Assembly (NCBI RefSeq): GCF_009711205.1
Contig: NZ_WMIG01000020.1
Coordinates: forward strand, 1-64,000
Length of the DNA: 64,000 nt
DNA from: Paracoccus litorisediminis
Lineage (GTDB): Bacteria > Pseudomonadota > Alphaproteobacteria > Rhodobacterales > Rhodobacteraceae
Direction: 5' to 3'
Position numbers and translations under genes: made by a program. Under the pieces are notes generated by a model, which ran no database searches, was not told the DNA's origin, and saw nothing but the letters and a program-made list of their open reading frames with translations. This document shows, piece by piece, positions 9,638-17,613 of this stretch; the stretch's first letter is position 1; every line of letters begins with the position of its first letter.

Positions 9638-10669
9638 ATGGAACGGAACGGGTTCGTCACCGGCGGCACCTGGTGTGTCGACTACAACATGACCCTGCCC
9701 CACTGGCCCCGAGAGGAGACGGCGACCCGTATCCTCTCGGGCAGCCGACAAGGCGGTGGATCGGGCTGCAATTTTGCGGTCGACATGCGCCGGCTGGCGC
9801 CCGAGATCCCGGTCTCGACCATTGCATTGTGTGGGGATGACAGCGATGGCGCGCTGCTGCGGGCCATCGCACAGGAACACGGGATCGACGCGCGGTTTCA
9901 CGTCGATCCTGCGGTGCAGACCCATCGCACCATGGCCTTTACCGCGCGGGACAACGGCCGCCGCACGCACCTGTTTCAGGCCGAATCCAGCGACCACCTG
10001 ACCCCCGATCATTTCGATTTCCGGGACTCGCGCGCCTTCATGCTGCATCTGGGTCTACCCGGCACCCATGCGCTGATGGATACGCCTTGGCGGGGCGATG
10101 CGAATGGCTGGGTCAGCGTGTTACGCAAGGCACGCGACGCCGGTCTGCGCACGAACCTCGAGGTCATGACCATTGAGCGCGACGCGTTGCAGGCGCTGGT
10201 CCTGCCTTGCCTGCGGCATCTGGATTACCTTGTGGTCAACGACTACGAGATCGGCGCGCTGACCGGGATCGAGACCTTGCCGGATGGCGCTACCTTGGTG
10301 CCGGCGGTGCTGCGCGCCGCGCGGCGCGCGCTGGAATTGGGTGCAATGTCGCTGGTCGTGGTTCACTTCCCGCAAGGCGCGGTCGCGGTTACGCGCGACG
10401 GTACGGTCGCATCGCAACCCTCGGCCCTTGTGCCGAAGTCGGCCGTCGCCGGGACCAATGGCGCGGGCGACGCCTTTGCGGCGGGTTTTTTTTGCGGGCT
10501 GCATCGCGGGCGCGATCTTGGTGAATGCCTGACCTATGCCCATTCCTCGGCGGCGGCCTCATTGCGGTCGGTTGATACCTATGGCGCGATGGAGCCGATT
10601 GAGGCCTGCCTGACGCTGGCGCAAGGCTATGGCTGGCGCGAACCGCTTCAGGTGGAAGACAGCGTATAA
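9638..10669 (+). CDS. PfkB-family carbohydrate kinase
   Basis: A 343-residue ribokinase-like sugar kinase. The glycine-rich sugar-binding region is GGGSGCNFAVDM (about 39-50) and the C-terminal signature is AGTNGAGDAFAAGFF, with Asp278 as the expected catalytic base. It follows the barrel protein by 33 bases and closes the rightward operon. Together with the ABC importer and the barrel protein it suggests uptake, phosphorylation and then cleavage of a ketose or related sugar. The exact substrate is not readable; fructose is suggested only by the FrcB likeness. Confidence 0.88.
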   Translation: MERNGFVTGGTWCVDYNMTLPHWPREETATRILSGSRQGGGSGCNFAVDMRRLAPEIPVSTIALCGDDSDGALLRAIAQEHGIDARFHVDPAVQTHRTMAFTARDNGRRTHLFQAESSDHLTPDHFDFRDSRAFMLHLGLPGTHALMDTPWRGDANGWVSVLRKARDAGLRTNLEVMTIERDALQALVLPCLRHLDYLVVNDYEIGALTGIETLPDGATLVPAVLRAARRALELGAMSLVVVHFPQGAVAVTRDGTVASQPSALVPKSAVAGTNGAGDAFAAGFFCGLHRGRDLGECLTYAHSSAAASLRSVDTYGAMEPIEACLTLAQGYGWREPLQVEDSV

Positions 10670-10711
10670 CCGCGCCTATCCCCTGATTTGCGGATGAGGT
10701 CGAACCACAAG

Positions 10712-11605
10712 CTAGTCAATGACACTGTCAGCGAGGCGCTGACGCAACCAGGCTTGCGCAGGGTCATGTTGCAACCGCTCATGCCAGACCAGAATTTTGC
10801 GAAAGCCGTCCAGCGGCACGGGCGGCTCACACAGGACGATACCCCCCTCTCCCGCTAGAAGCCGCCGCGGGATCATCGCAATCATGTCCGAGCGACGGAT
10901 CAGATCGATCAGCACCGCAAATCCTGGCAGGCTGATAACGACGTTCCGCTTCCGCCCTACCCTTTCAAGTGCATCGTCCGTGGCCCCACGAAGCTCCGTT
11001 CCGTCATGCGACATGATCGCGTGATCCAATGCGCAGAAGCTGTCCAGATCCAGCGACCGTGATGCTGCCGGGTGGCCCTCGCGCAGGATCGTTACGTAGT
11101 TTTCATAGAAAAGTCCGCGTGCGCGCAGGTTCTCGGGCGAGATGTCCGACGTGACGAGTGCCAGGTCCAGATCACCCTCGGCGAGTTGCTGAGGAAAGTC
11201 AGCGGCAACTGGGCGCACGGACAGCCGAACACTGGGCGCTTCTCGACGCAGGGCATCCAGAAATGGCAAGACCACAACACGTTGGGCGTAATCGGTCGCG
11301 GCGATCCTCAACGTCAGCGCGGCTCGGGCCGGATCGAAAACCTCGGGTTCTAGCAGCGCCTCGACCTGTGCCAGCGCGGCTTTTAGAGGCCCGGCCAAAG
11401 CCTCGGCCCGCGGTGTTGGCAAAATGCCCCGTTGGGTGCGGATGAACAGCGGATCATCTAAGGCCTCACGCAGGCGGGCCAGCATGCCGCTGACCGCGGG
11501 CTGGGTTACCCCCAACCGATCTGCGGAGCGGGTCACGGAGCGGGTCTCCAGCAGCGCATCAAGGGTTCGCAGGAGGTTCAGATCGAAAGCCTTGATATCA
11601 GCCAT
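10712..11605 (-). CDS. LysR-family transcriptional regulator
   Basis: A 297-residue regulator with an N-terminal winged helix-turn-helix (about residues 5-62: LRTLDALLETRSVTRSADRL, VTQPAVSGML) and a LysR substrate-binding domain from about residue 85. The chosen ATG at 11605 gives the usual family N-terminus; a GTG at 11623 is also in frame. It is convergent with the sugar operon. Its own upstream side is a degraded spacer with no divergent gene, so the original target may be lost. Effector unknown. Confidence 0.85.
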   Translation of the reverse strand: MADIKAFDLNLLRTLDALLETRSVTRSADRLGVTQPAVSGMLARLREALDDPLFIRTQRGILPTPRAEALAGPLKAALAQVEALLEPEVFDPARAALTLRIAATDYAQRVVVLPFLDALRREAPSVRLSVRPVAADFPQQLAEGDLDLALVTSDISPENLRARGLFYENYVTILREGHPAASRSLDLDSFCALDHAIMSHDGTELRGATDDALERVGRKRNVVISLPGFAVLIDLIRRSDMIAMIPRRLLAGEGGIVLCEPPVPLDGFRKILVWHERLQHDPAQAWLRQRLADSVID

Positions 11606-12238
11606 GGGAATGTCAGATGTCACTAAGGGTGATTGGCATTATATCAGGGAGGCTGCGGTATGTGCCGTATCATTGCAAGCCAGGAGATCAGTATAAGCAG
11701 TATGATCTGGCTCGAGGGTTTTGCACCGGAGTTCACCGAAAATTTCACCTCGAACGAGGTTCTCGTCATCGGCCTTAATGCTTCGGAGGTCTGGTCGTTT
11801 CTGACGACCCCTGCGCCGCAGCTCATCTATTACCGGAATGCGGCGGATTTTGATGAAGGGTTCCGAGATTGAACCGGGTTATGGCGTTCTCGTAGGCACT
11901 TTCAGTTTTGGGGTGGAAATTGTCTGCATAGCGTTGGTGTGGGTGGTTTGGGACGAAGGACGTCCGGACATTCATCATGCTTGGTTGATCGGGATGCATC
12001 GGGTGGCTGTTGTGCTTCTTGATGCAAGAGACCCAGCCCGATGTTCAATCGGCATCAAGAGTGATAGAAGGCCTGATTGCGGTTACCCGCTCTGGATTGC
12101 ATCAACTTCCTCAACACACAGCCTACAGTCTACGATAACGTTGTTTGCTAGCGCGACGGTCCCTTCCCTTTCTATTTTATTGTTAGCGGCATGCCCGACT
12201 CAGTCCAAATCCGATATCGCGCGGATCAGCGAAACCAT
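11606..12238. other. 633-base spacer before repC with no supportable gene
   Basis: This stretch looks less GC-rich than its surroundings. It holds only short open frames (for example about 70 codons on the plus strand ending at 11872, and a frame ending at 12368 that runs antisense into repC) with no recognisable domain or good ribosome-binding site. I read it as decayed sequence or plasmid junction DNA. The parS-type site lies at its right edge. Confidence 0.5.
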
Positions 12239-12254
12239 GTTCACAGCTGTGAAC
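12239..12254. other. parS-type centromere site for RepB
   Basis: GTTCACAGCTGTGAAC is a perfect 16-bp palindrome that matches GTTNNNNGCNNNNAAC, the parS pattern known for repABC plasmids. It lies one base beyond the repC stop codon, a usual position for repABC centromeres. RepB would bind it and RepA would drive segregation. I found no second copy by eye around repA or between repA and repB. Confidence 0.85.
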
Positions 12255-12255
12255 T

Positions 12256-13407
12256 TCAAGTCGGATTATTCATTAAGGCACTTATCATTGGCCCGGCCGA
12301 GAATGCGCCCAACGCAGCTTTTGCCGACAAGGTTTGCAGGTATGCTCCAGGCGAGCGAATGGAAGTGAACCGTTGCAACATGGCAGCCAAGACAACGGCT
12401 GCGGTATCCCGGCCCATATGGCGTTTAGCTTTGGCCCATGTCGCGTTACAGACCCCCATCATGGGTCTGACTTTCTCGGCAAGGGCTACGAAATCGCTCC
12501 AGTGTAGGATGGGATGCTCACAATAGGCGACTATCTCAGGGCAGGTGGTTAGAACCAAGCCTAACGGGATGCCGTTTTCCGTTCGGGACGCCGTTACGTT
12601 TTCTACGCTCTTTTCAGATTCAAGATATTCTTTATCTGACCTCTGATAGTGCTGCTCAGTTTTGGCAGCATTGGTGCTCATTTCATCGGATTCTGTTGGG
12701 GTAGTGGAGGGTGGACAGGTCGAGCTACGCAGTTGGTCGAGCGCAATTTCCAGATCGCGACTGATCTGATCAAGTTCGGGCAGGGTCAATTTGCGACGCA
12801 GCGCGCGCCCAGTCAGGGAAAGCAAATCTCGGAAACGGTCCAGCGTTCCAATGGACTGTTGGGCAAGTTCAAGCAGTCCGTACAGATCGCGTCGCATCAG
12901 GCTGGCGGCCTCACGCAGTTCCTGCACTTGTTGTTCAGCTGAGCGAACCGCAGCTGCCGAGGTGGTGAATTCCGCGAAGCGGTGGATTAGCGGTGACAGG
13001 TCGAAGCCGTAGGCCGTCGCACCCATGGCAGAGCGTCGGACGTAGCGCTTGCCATTCGGGCTGTCGCGTCGGCCGATGACGCCTGCGGTAACTAGATTAC
13101 CCAGATGCCGCCGCATGGTCGAACAGGGCATGCCATTCAATCTTTCACAGATCGAATCGTTTGATGGATGGATGACCAGCTTCTCGGGTTGGTCCAGATT
13201 GCTGCCGGGATAAAAGCTCAACAGTGCTTGAAGCACGGTCATGTCGCGGTCGGTCAAACCGTACCGCGTACGAGCGGTGGCCAATTCACGCAAAGCGTCC
13301 CATTTATTAACCGCCTGAGCGGGCAGGGGCTGCGTTTGCATCTGATGCCGCTGCAATTGGACAGCATCAATCATTCGCCTAAACGACGTGATGGGAACAT
13401 AACCCAT
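12256..13407 (-). CDS. repC: Plasmid replication initiator RepC
   Basis: A 383-residue RepC-family initiator. The conserved N-terminal block is WDALRELATARTRYGLTDRD, followed by LVIHPSNDSICERLNGMP, the winged-helix stretch STMRRHLGNLVTAGVIGRR and GFDLSPL. A C-terminal block follows after a variable Ser/Thr-rich linker. RepC starts replication in cis, and the origin of repABC plasmids lies within repC itself. I chose the ATG at 13407 (MGYVPITSFRR); a GTG at 13419 is in frame, and neither has a strong Shine-Dalgarno. Expression is expected to be held down by the antisense RNA encoded in the repB-repC gap. The variable linker (about residues 215-255) is unlike its neighbours in composition. Confidence 0.92.
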   Translation of the reverse strand: MGYVPITSFRRMIDAVQLQRHQMQTQPLPAQAVNKWDALRELATARTRYGLTDRDMTVLQALLSFYPGSNLDQPEKLVIHPSNDSICERLNGMPCSTMRRHLGNLVTAGVIGRRDSPNGKRYVRRSAMGATAYGFDLSPLIHRFAEFTTSAAAVRSAEQQVQELREAASLMRRDLYGLLELAQQSIGTLDRFRDLLSLTGRALRRKLTLPELDQISRDLEIALDQLRSSTCPPSTTPTESDEMSTNAAKTEQHYQRSDKEYLESEKSVENVTASRTENGIPLGLVLTTCPEIVAYCEHPILHWSDFVALAEKVRPMMGVCNATWAKAKRHMGRDTAAVVLAAMLQRFTSIRSPGAYLQTLSAKAALGAFSAGPMISALMNNPT

Positions 13408-13493
13408 GATTTTTATCACGAAGACAAAGAAGAACCCGGCTCCGAATCACTTCGGGGCTTGCAGTCGTCACCGTCGCGGACTACCTTGGATTT

Positions 13494-13545
13494 GCTACGA
13501 TCAAAGGGGTCTCGTGAAGGTTATGCTTTGCGGGACCTTTTCCTT
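13494..13545 (+). ncRNA. Candidate antisense RNA (ctRNA) controlling repC
   Basis: repABC plasmids encode a small countertranscript between repB and repC, opposite to the rep genes. On the plus strand here a strong stem (13504-13514 with 13531-13541, one G-U pair in the core, loop of 16 bases) ends in a short T run at 13538-13541, fitting the terminator hairpin of such an RNA. A weak promoter, TTGCAG at 13459-13464 and TACCTT at 13482-13487 (17-base spacer), would start transcription near 13494. A second small hairpin (CCGAA-TCAC-TTCGG, about 13443-13456) lies nearer repC. The ends are estimates. Confidence 0.6.
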
Positions 13546-13585
13546 GGCTTGTTCGTGCCTCCCTTGCCTGTTGCTCCTGCCTTCT

Positions 13586-14554
13586 TCAGCCGCGCTTTTG
13601 CCAGCGGGTGTGAAGCTCTTCCATCGCAGCGGAAGCCTGCTCTTGCAGCCATTCCGCGAATGCATCGTTGTCGGTCCTGACATCCAGCCGAATGCCGTCC
13701 TTGGTGCGCGTGACTCTGCCCGCAGGCTTGCCGCCCAGCGTCAGCGGGTGCGTGGCACTGCGAATGGTGGGGGCGGGCAGGGTCGCAGCTTTTCGTAACC
13801 GTTTGCTTACCGCCTCGAACGCTGCGACCGAGGGGTCGGCAACATCAGGCTCAGCCTCCTGTTGCGCGCGCCCAGCGATCGCCGCCAGTTCATCTCGGTT
13901 GAGATCGGTTGATTGCAGGTCTTTGACCAGCGCCTCCCAGCGGGGGCGGCCGATGCCATGGGCCGGGCCAATGGCTCGCGCCAGCTCCGGGCCAACCGCC
14001 CGGGCAACCGAAAGTGCCATTGAAATCGCGGATTTGGTGACATTCAGCACTTCGGCCACTTCGGCCTGAGTGCCGAAGCCGTTTTCGGTCAATTCATGGG
14101 CAAACAGGGCGCGTTCCAGAAAGGACAGGTCGCGTCGCGCTGTGTTTTCAGAGGCTTGCGCGCGCAAGGCGGTCTTGTCGTCCATCGCCGCGATCATCGC
14201 GCGGACCTTGCCGACCCGTTCTGAGGCCCGCACGGCTTCAAGTCTGCGTCGGCCGTAGACCAGCAAGTAACGGTCGGCGCCCGCAGGATCGCGACGCACC
14301 AGAATCGGCACGGTCTGCCCAACGGCTTCGATCGAAGCGCGCAGGTCCTCGACATCCTTCGGATTCAAACGATCTGCGGTGCGGTCGTCGCTGATCTGCT
14401 CGGGGTCCAATTCCCAGATGCGGTGGCTATCGACCGCGTCGCGGGCCGAGCGCAGCGCACTGTTTGTCGTCATCATCGACCCAGCACCTGGCCCTGCGCC
14501 CGCCTGTGCCAGATTGTCCAGCAGCGACATACGCTTCCTTTTGCTGTCGGTCAT
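13586..14554 (-). CDS. repB: Plasmid partition protein RepB (ParB family)
   Basis: A 322-residue centromere-binding protein. The ParB N-terminal domain holds ASIEAVGQTVPILVRR, YGRRRLEAVRA and the arginine-patch region ENTARRDLSFLERALFA. A helix-turn-helix follows (GTQAEVAEVLNVTKSAISMAL), then a C-terminal dimerisation part. It should bind the parS palindrome at 12239-12254. Its start overlaps the repA stop by 4 bases (ATGA), so the two are coupled. repC follows after a 178-base gap that carries the antisense RNA. Confidence 0.93.
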   Translation of the reverse strand: MTDSKRKRMSLLDNLAQAGAGPGAGSMMTTNSALRSARDAVDSHRIWELDPEQISDDRTADRLNPKDVEDLRASIEAVGQTVPILVRRDPAGADRYLLVYGRRRLEAVRASERVGKVRAMIAAMDDKTALRAQASENTARRDLSFLERALFAHELTENGFGTQAEVAEVLNVTKSAISMALSVARAVGPELARAIGPAHGIGRPRWEALVKDLQSTDLNRDELAAIAGRAQQEAEPDVADPSVAAFEAVSKRLRKAATLPAPTIRSATHPLTLGGKPAGRVTRTKDGIRLDVRTDNDAFAEWLQEQASAAMEELHTRWQKRG

Positions 14555-15738
14555 GTCCTGCCCCAGGTCTTCTGAATCAGTTGTGCGATCTCGTCATTGA
14601 CGGCATTCAGGCTTTCGATTGCGCGGTCGTAGGTTGAGCGGGTAAAGGCAGAGCGGTCCACCTCATACAGCGTCTGCTTGGTCAGGCCGGCATCTGAAAT
14701 CGCTGTAGATTTCAGCATCGGCGCGTTCAGCACGGTGTCGCCATACATGGTGCGCAAAAAGGCCACGATGCGGTTTTGCGGCGCGTCGGTCGGCTCGTAT
14801 CGGGTCAGCAGATAGCGCATCCAGTCATGCGACATGTCGGCGCCGCTTTCCGCGATCACGTCCATCAGATCGGCAGTCATGCGCAGGAACTGGCTCATCG
14901 ACATCACGTCGAGCATTTCGGGATGGATGGTGACCAGAACACCAGTTGCGGCTGACAGTGCCGACATCGTCAGAAAGCCCAGTTGCGGCGGGCAGTCGAT
15001 CACCACCACGTCGTAATCGTCATCGACCTGTGCCAAGGCTTCGCGAACACGGAAAAAGAACAGACCCGCATTGCCTTGCGCCAACGCACGAGGGGTTTCG
15101 TGCTCGAATTCCATCAGCTCGAGGTTGCCGGGAATCAGGTCGAGATTGGGGATATACGTCTTGCGGATAACCTGACGGATCGGGGTAGGGTCCTGATAGC
15201 GGATGGCGTCGTAAAGCGTGCCACCATCCTGCAGGTCGAATTCCGGCTGGACCCCGTGCAGTGCCGTCATCGAGGCCTGCGGGTCCAGATCAATCGCCAA
15301 CACCCGGTAACCCTTTAGTGCCAGGCGTTGTGCCAGATGCGCCGAAGAGGTCGTCTTGCCCGACCCCCCTTTGAAGTTCATCACGCCGATGATCTGCAGG
15401 TGATCGCCCGCGCGCCGTCCGGGCAGATAATCTCCCGGCTTTCTGGCTGTTTTTTCAAGAAGTTGGCGAAGTTCCTGGATATCTTGCGCCGAATAAAGTC
15501 TGCGGTTCCCGGCGGTCAGTTCGGGCGAGGGACCCTTGCCATCCAGGTTCAGCTTGCGAAGATAGCTGTCATTGATTCCCAGCAGCGCCGCCGCCTCACC
15601 CGAGGTGAACTTGCGCATCGCCTTTTGTGCGTCTGGCGGAAACAGGCTTTCGCGCTGCGCATGGAGTTGCGACGCCAGCCATTCCGAGTGCTGACGGATG
15701 ACGCTGTTCAGGTCGTCCTGCACGCTGTCTCTGCTCAT
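14551..15738 (-). CDS. repA: Plasmid partition ATPase RepA (ParA family)
   Basis: A 395-residue Walker-type partition ATPase. The N-terminal helix-turn-helix-like region reads FTSGEAAALLGINDSYLRKL, the deviant Walker A motif is FKGGSGKTTSSAHLA, the A' motif is VVVIDCPPQLG and the LAIDLDPQASMTAL motif is complete. RepA moves the plasmid and represses its own promoter. The frame is open to 15870, but the ATG at 15738, with GGAG about 10 bases upstream, gives the usual RepA length and N-terminus. It is the first gene of the repABC operon and divergent from hipBA. Confidence 0.93.
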   Translation of the reverse strand: MSRDSVQDDLNSVIRQHSEWLASQLHAQRESLFPPDAQKAMRKFTSGEAAALLGINDSYLRKLNLDGKGPSPELTAGNRRLYSAQDIQELRQLLEKTARKPGDYLPGRRAGDHLQIIGVMNFKGGSGKTTSSAHLAQRLALKGYRVLAIDLDPQASMTALHGVQPEFDLQDGGTLYDAIRYQDPTPIRQVIRKTYIPNLDLIPGNLELMEFEHETPRALAQGNAGLFFFRVREALAQVDDDYDVVVIDCPPQLGFLTMSALSAATGVLVTIHPEMLDVMSMSQFLRMTADLMDVIAESGADMSHDWMRYLLTRYEPTDAPQNRIVAFLRTMYGDTVLNAPMLKSTAISDAGLTKQTLYEVDRSAFTRSTYDRAIESLNAVNDEIAQLIQKTWGRT

Positions 15739-15912
15739 TTTGCCCGCTCCGCTTTCGGCGTGTTCACGGTTTTTGCCGTTTAGCCGCGCTTTTTCGTGAC
15801 TATTGATTGATTCTACCATCGTTGCAAGAGTTTTCCCGGCGGCTCCGATACTTGTCACGGATTCCTGCAAAATCCGGCACGCCGTTCTTGCATTTCCGTG
15901 TAAATTTTGCCG
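15739..15912. promoter_or_regulatory. Divergent control region of repABC and hipBA
   Basis: On the minus strand TTGCAA and AATAGT, 17 bases apart, about 60-90 bases before the repA ATG form a plausible repA promoter. A short inverted repeat (ACGG-TTTTTG-CCGT, 15766-15779) lies between it and repA, where RepA operators usually sit. The decamer TTTTGCCGTT occurs twice, at 15771-15780 and 15905-15914, on the same strand. These assignments are by eye and tentative. Confidence 0.35.
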
Positions 15913-15932
15913 TTATACATCACAGTGTATAA
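15913..15932 (+). promoter_or_regulatory. Candidate HipB operator over the hipBA promoter
   Basis: TTATACA-TCACAG-TGTATAA is an inverted repeat with 7-base arms, ending 26 bases before the hipB ATG. Its right arm contains TATAAA (15928-15933), a likely -10 box, so a bound HipB dimer would block transcription. A second, weaker repeat (GATA-ATG-TATC, about 15948-15958) lies right before the start codon. HipB autorepression from palindromes at its promoter is known for E. coli hipBA. Confidence 0.65.
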
Positions 15933-15958
15933 ACCTGAAAATTACAGGATAATGTATC

Positions 15959-16201
15959 ATGACGGCTCCCCGTTCGGCCAATGATCTGGCGCAGATCCTG
16001 CGCCAAGCCCGTCGTGCGCAGCGACTGACGCAGGCCGAGCTGGCGGGCAGGGCGGGGCTGCAGGCACATCACATTTCGAATATCGAAAACGGCGTGACCA
16101 ATCCGACCGTGACGACCGTTCTGGCATTGCTGGCGGCCTTGAATCTGGATTGGCAAATTGTCCCGCGCGACCGTGGCGCCGCAATCGAGGACATTTTCTG
16201 A
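15959..16201 (+). CDS. hipB: HipB antitoxin, XRE-family DNA-binding protein
   Basis: An 80-residue protein that is almost entirely one Cro/C1-type helix-turn-helix domain (about residues 10-65: LRQARRAQRLTQAELAGRAG, HHISNIENGVTNPTVTTVLA). AGGA lies 9 bases before the ATG. In the HipBA family HipB neutralises the HipA kinase and represses the operon. Its stop overlaps the hipA start by one base (TGATG), the usual coupling. Placement next to repA suggests it also serves plasmid retention. Confidence 0.88.
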   Translation: MTAPRSANDLAQILRQARRAQRLTQAELAGRAGLQAHHISNIENGVTNPTVTTVLALLAALNLDWQIVPRDRGAAIEDIF

Positions 16202-17517
16202 TGGGGCGCAAAGCCAAATCCGTGCCGCTTGCGGTCCATGTCAACGGTCGCCGGGTGGGCACCCTGACGCGCGACGCGGATGGCGCAACCAGCTTTGCCT
16301 ATCATCCCGATTGGCTGTCATGGCAGCACCGATTCCGACTGTCGCTGTCCTTGCCGCTGACCGATGAGCGGCAGCGCGGCCCGGCAGTGCTGGCGGTTTT
16401 CGACAATCTTCTGCCCGATAGCGAGGCCTTGCGCCGATCGCTGGCCGAGCGGATGGGGGCAGGGGGGGCCGATCCCCATTCGCTGCTCGCGGCGATTGGC
16501 CGCGATTGCGTGGGCGCCATGCAATTCCTGCCCGAGGGCGAAGATCCCGGTCCGGCCTTTCCCAATGACAGCCTGTCGCTGGACGAAGGCCAGATCGGAC
16601 GAATGCTGCGAGATCTGGACCGCCATCCGTTGGGGTTGGAGCGCGATCAGCCGTTCCGCATCTCGGTCGCGGGGGCGCAGGAAAAGACCGCACTGCTTTG
16701 GGACAACGGCTGGCGGCTGCCGCTGGGGATGACGGCGACAACGCATATCCTCAAGACTCGCATGGGGCAGCTACAGAACGGCATCGACATGAGCACGAGC
16801 TTGGAAAACGAGCTTTTGTGCCTGAACCTGGCGCGCGCCTTTGGTTTCGACGTGCCCGAGGCGCGGATTGTGGATTTCGACGGCACCGAGGCGCTGGTGG
16901 TCGAACGTTTCGACCGCCGCCTGTCCGAGGGCCGCCGCCTGCGCCTGCCGCAGGAGGATCTTTGTCAGGCGCTGGGGGTGGCCTCGACGCGGAAATACGA
17001 ACAGGATGGCGGACCGGGGATCGTGGACTGCCTGAGGCTGCTGGCCGGCTCAGTCGACAGTCTGCAGGACCGCGAGACCTTCCTTGCCGCGCAGATCTTC
17101 TTCTGGATGATTGGTGCGACCGACGGCCACGCCAAGAATTTCTCGATTTTCCTGGGACCGGGCGGTTACCGGATGACGCCGCTTTACGATATCCTCAGCG
17201 CGGAGCCCGCCCGCGCCTCGGGCCATATCCGACAGCAGCAGATGCAGATGGCCATGGCGGTGACCGGTGCGTCGCGGCACTATCGGCTGAGCCAGATCCA
17301 TCCCCGCCACTTCGTCCAGACCGCCCAAGCCGCAGGTCTGGGCCAAACGGTCATCGACGCTGCCTTTGCCCGATTGACCGCTCTCAGCCCTGCTGTCTTC
17401 GATGAGATCGAATCCGCGCTGCCAGACGGTTTTCCCGACGCCGTGCGCCTGCCGATCCTGGAGGCCGCGCGGCACAGGTTTGGCGTGCTGCGTGGTTTTG
17501 TAGGCGAGAAGATTTGA
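16201..17517 (+). CDS. hipA: HipA toxin, serine/threonine kinase
   Basis: A 438-residue HipA kinase. The N-terminal HipA_1 domain (about 5-105) precedes the kinase core. Ser155 in RISVAGAQEKT matches the autophosphorylated serine of the E. coli P-loop (Ser150). Asp308 and Asn313 in TDGHAKN are the catalytic-loop residues, and Asp330 in LYDILS binds magnesium, so the kinase looks intact. E. coli HipA phosphorylates glutamyl-tRNA synthetase and stops growth; this target is inferred here. An open frame continues upstream to 16150, but the overlap with hipB fixes the start at 16201. Confidence 0.92.
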   Translation: MGRKAKSVPLAVHVNGRRVGTLTRDADGATSFAYHPDWLSWQHRFRLSLSLPLTDERQRGPAVLAVFDNLLPDSEALRRSLAERMGAGGADPHSLLAAIGRDCVGAMQFLPEGEDPGPAFPNDSLSLDEGQIGRMLRDLDRHPLGLERDQPFRISVAGAQEKTALLWDNGWRLPLGMTATTHILKTRMGQLQNGIDMSTSLENELLCLNLARAFGFDVPEARIVDFDGTEALVVERFDRRLSEGRRLRLPQEDLCQALGVASTRKYEQDGGPGIVDCLRLLAGSVDSLQDRETFLAAQIFFWMIGATDGHAKNFSIFLGPGGYRMTPLYDILSAEPARASGHIRQQQMQMAMAVTGASRHYRLSQIHPRHFVQTAQAAGLGQTVIDAAFARLTALSPAVFDEIESALPDGFPDAVRLPILEAARHRFGVLRGFVGEKI

Positions 17518-17613
17518 GGTAAATGCCTAGGCCCCCTGCAATCCGCATAAAGCCCACTCAACGCGGCTAAGTTAAGCGAAGCAAAACAAAGAATATCGTG
17601 AACAGGCGCCCCC

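Noticed and set aside
11606..12238. Possible transposase or insertion-sequence remnant in the spacer
   Set aside because: I could not find terminal inverted repeats, a target duplication or transposase motifs.
11838..12368. 176-codon plus-strand frame across the spacer and the repC end
   Set aside because: No domain, no good start signal, and it covers the parS site and runs into repC antisense.
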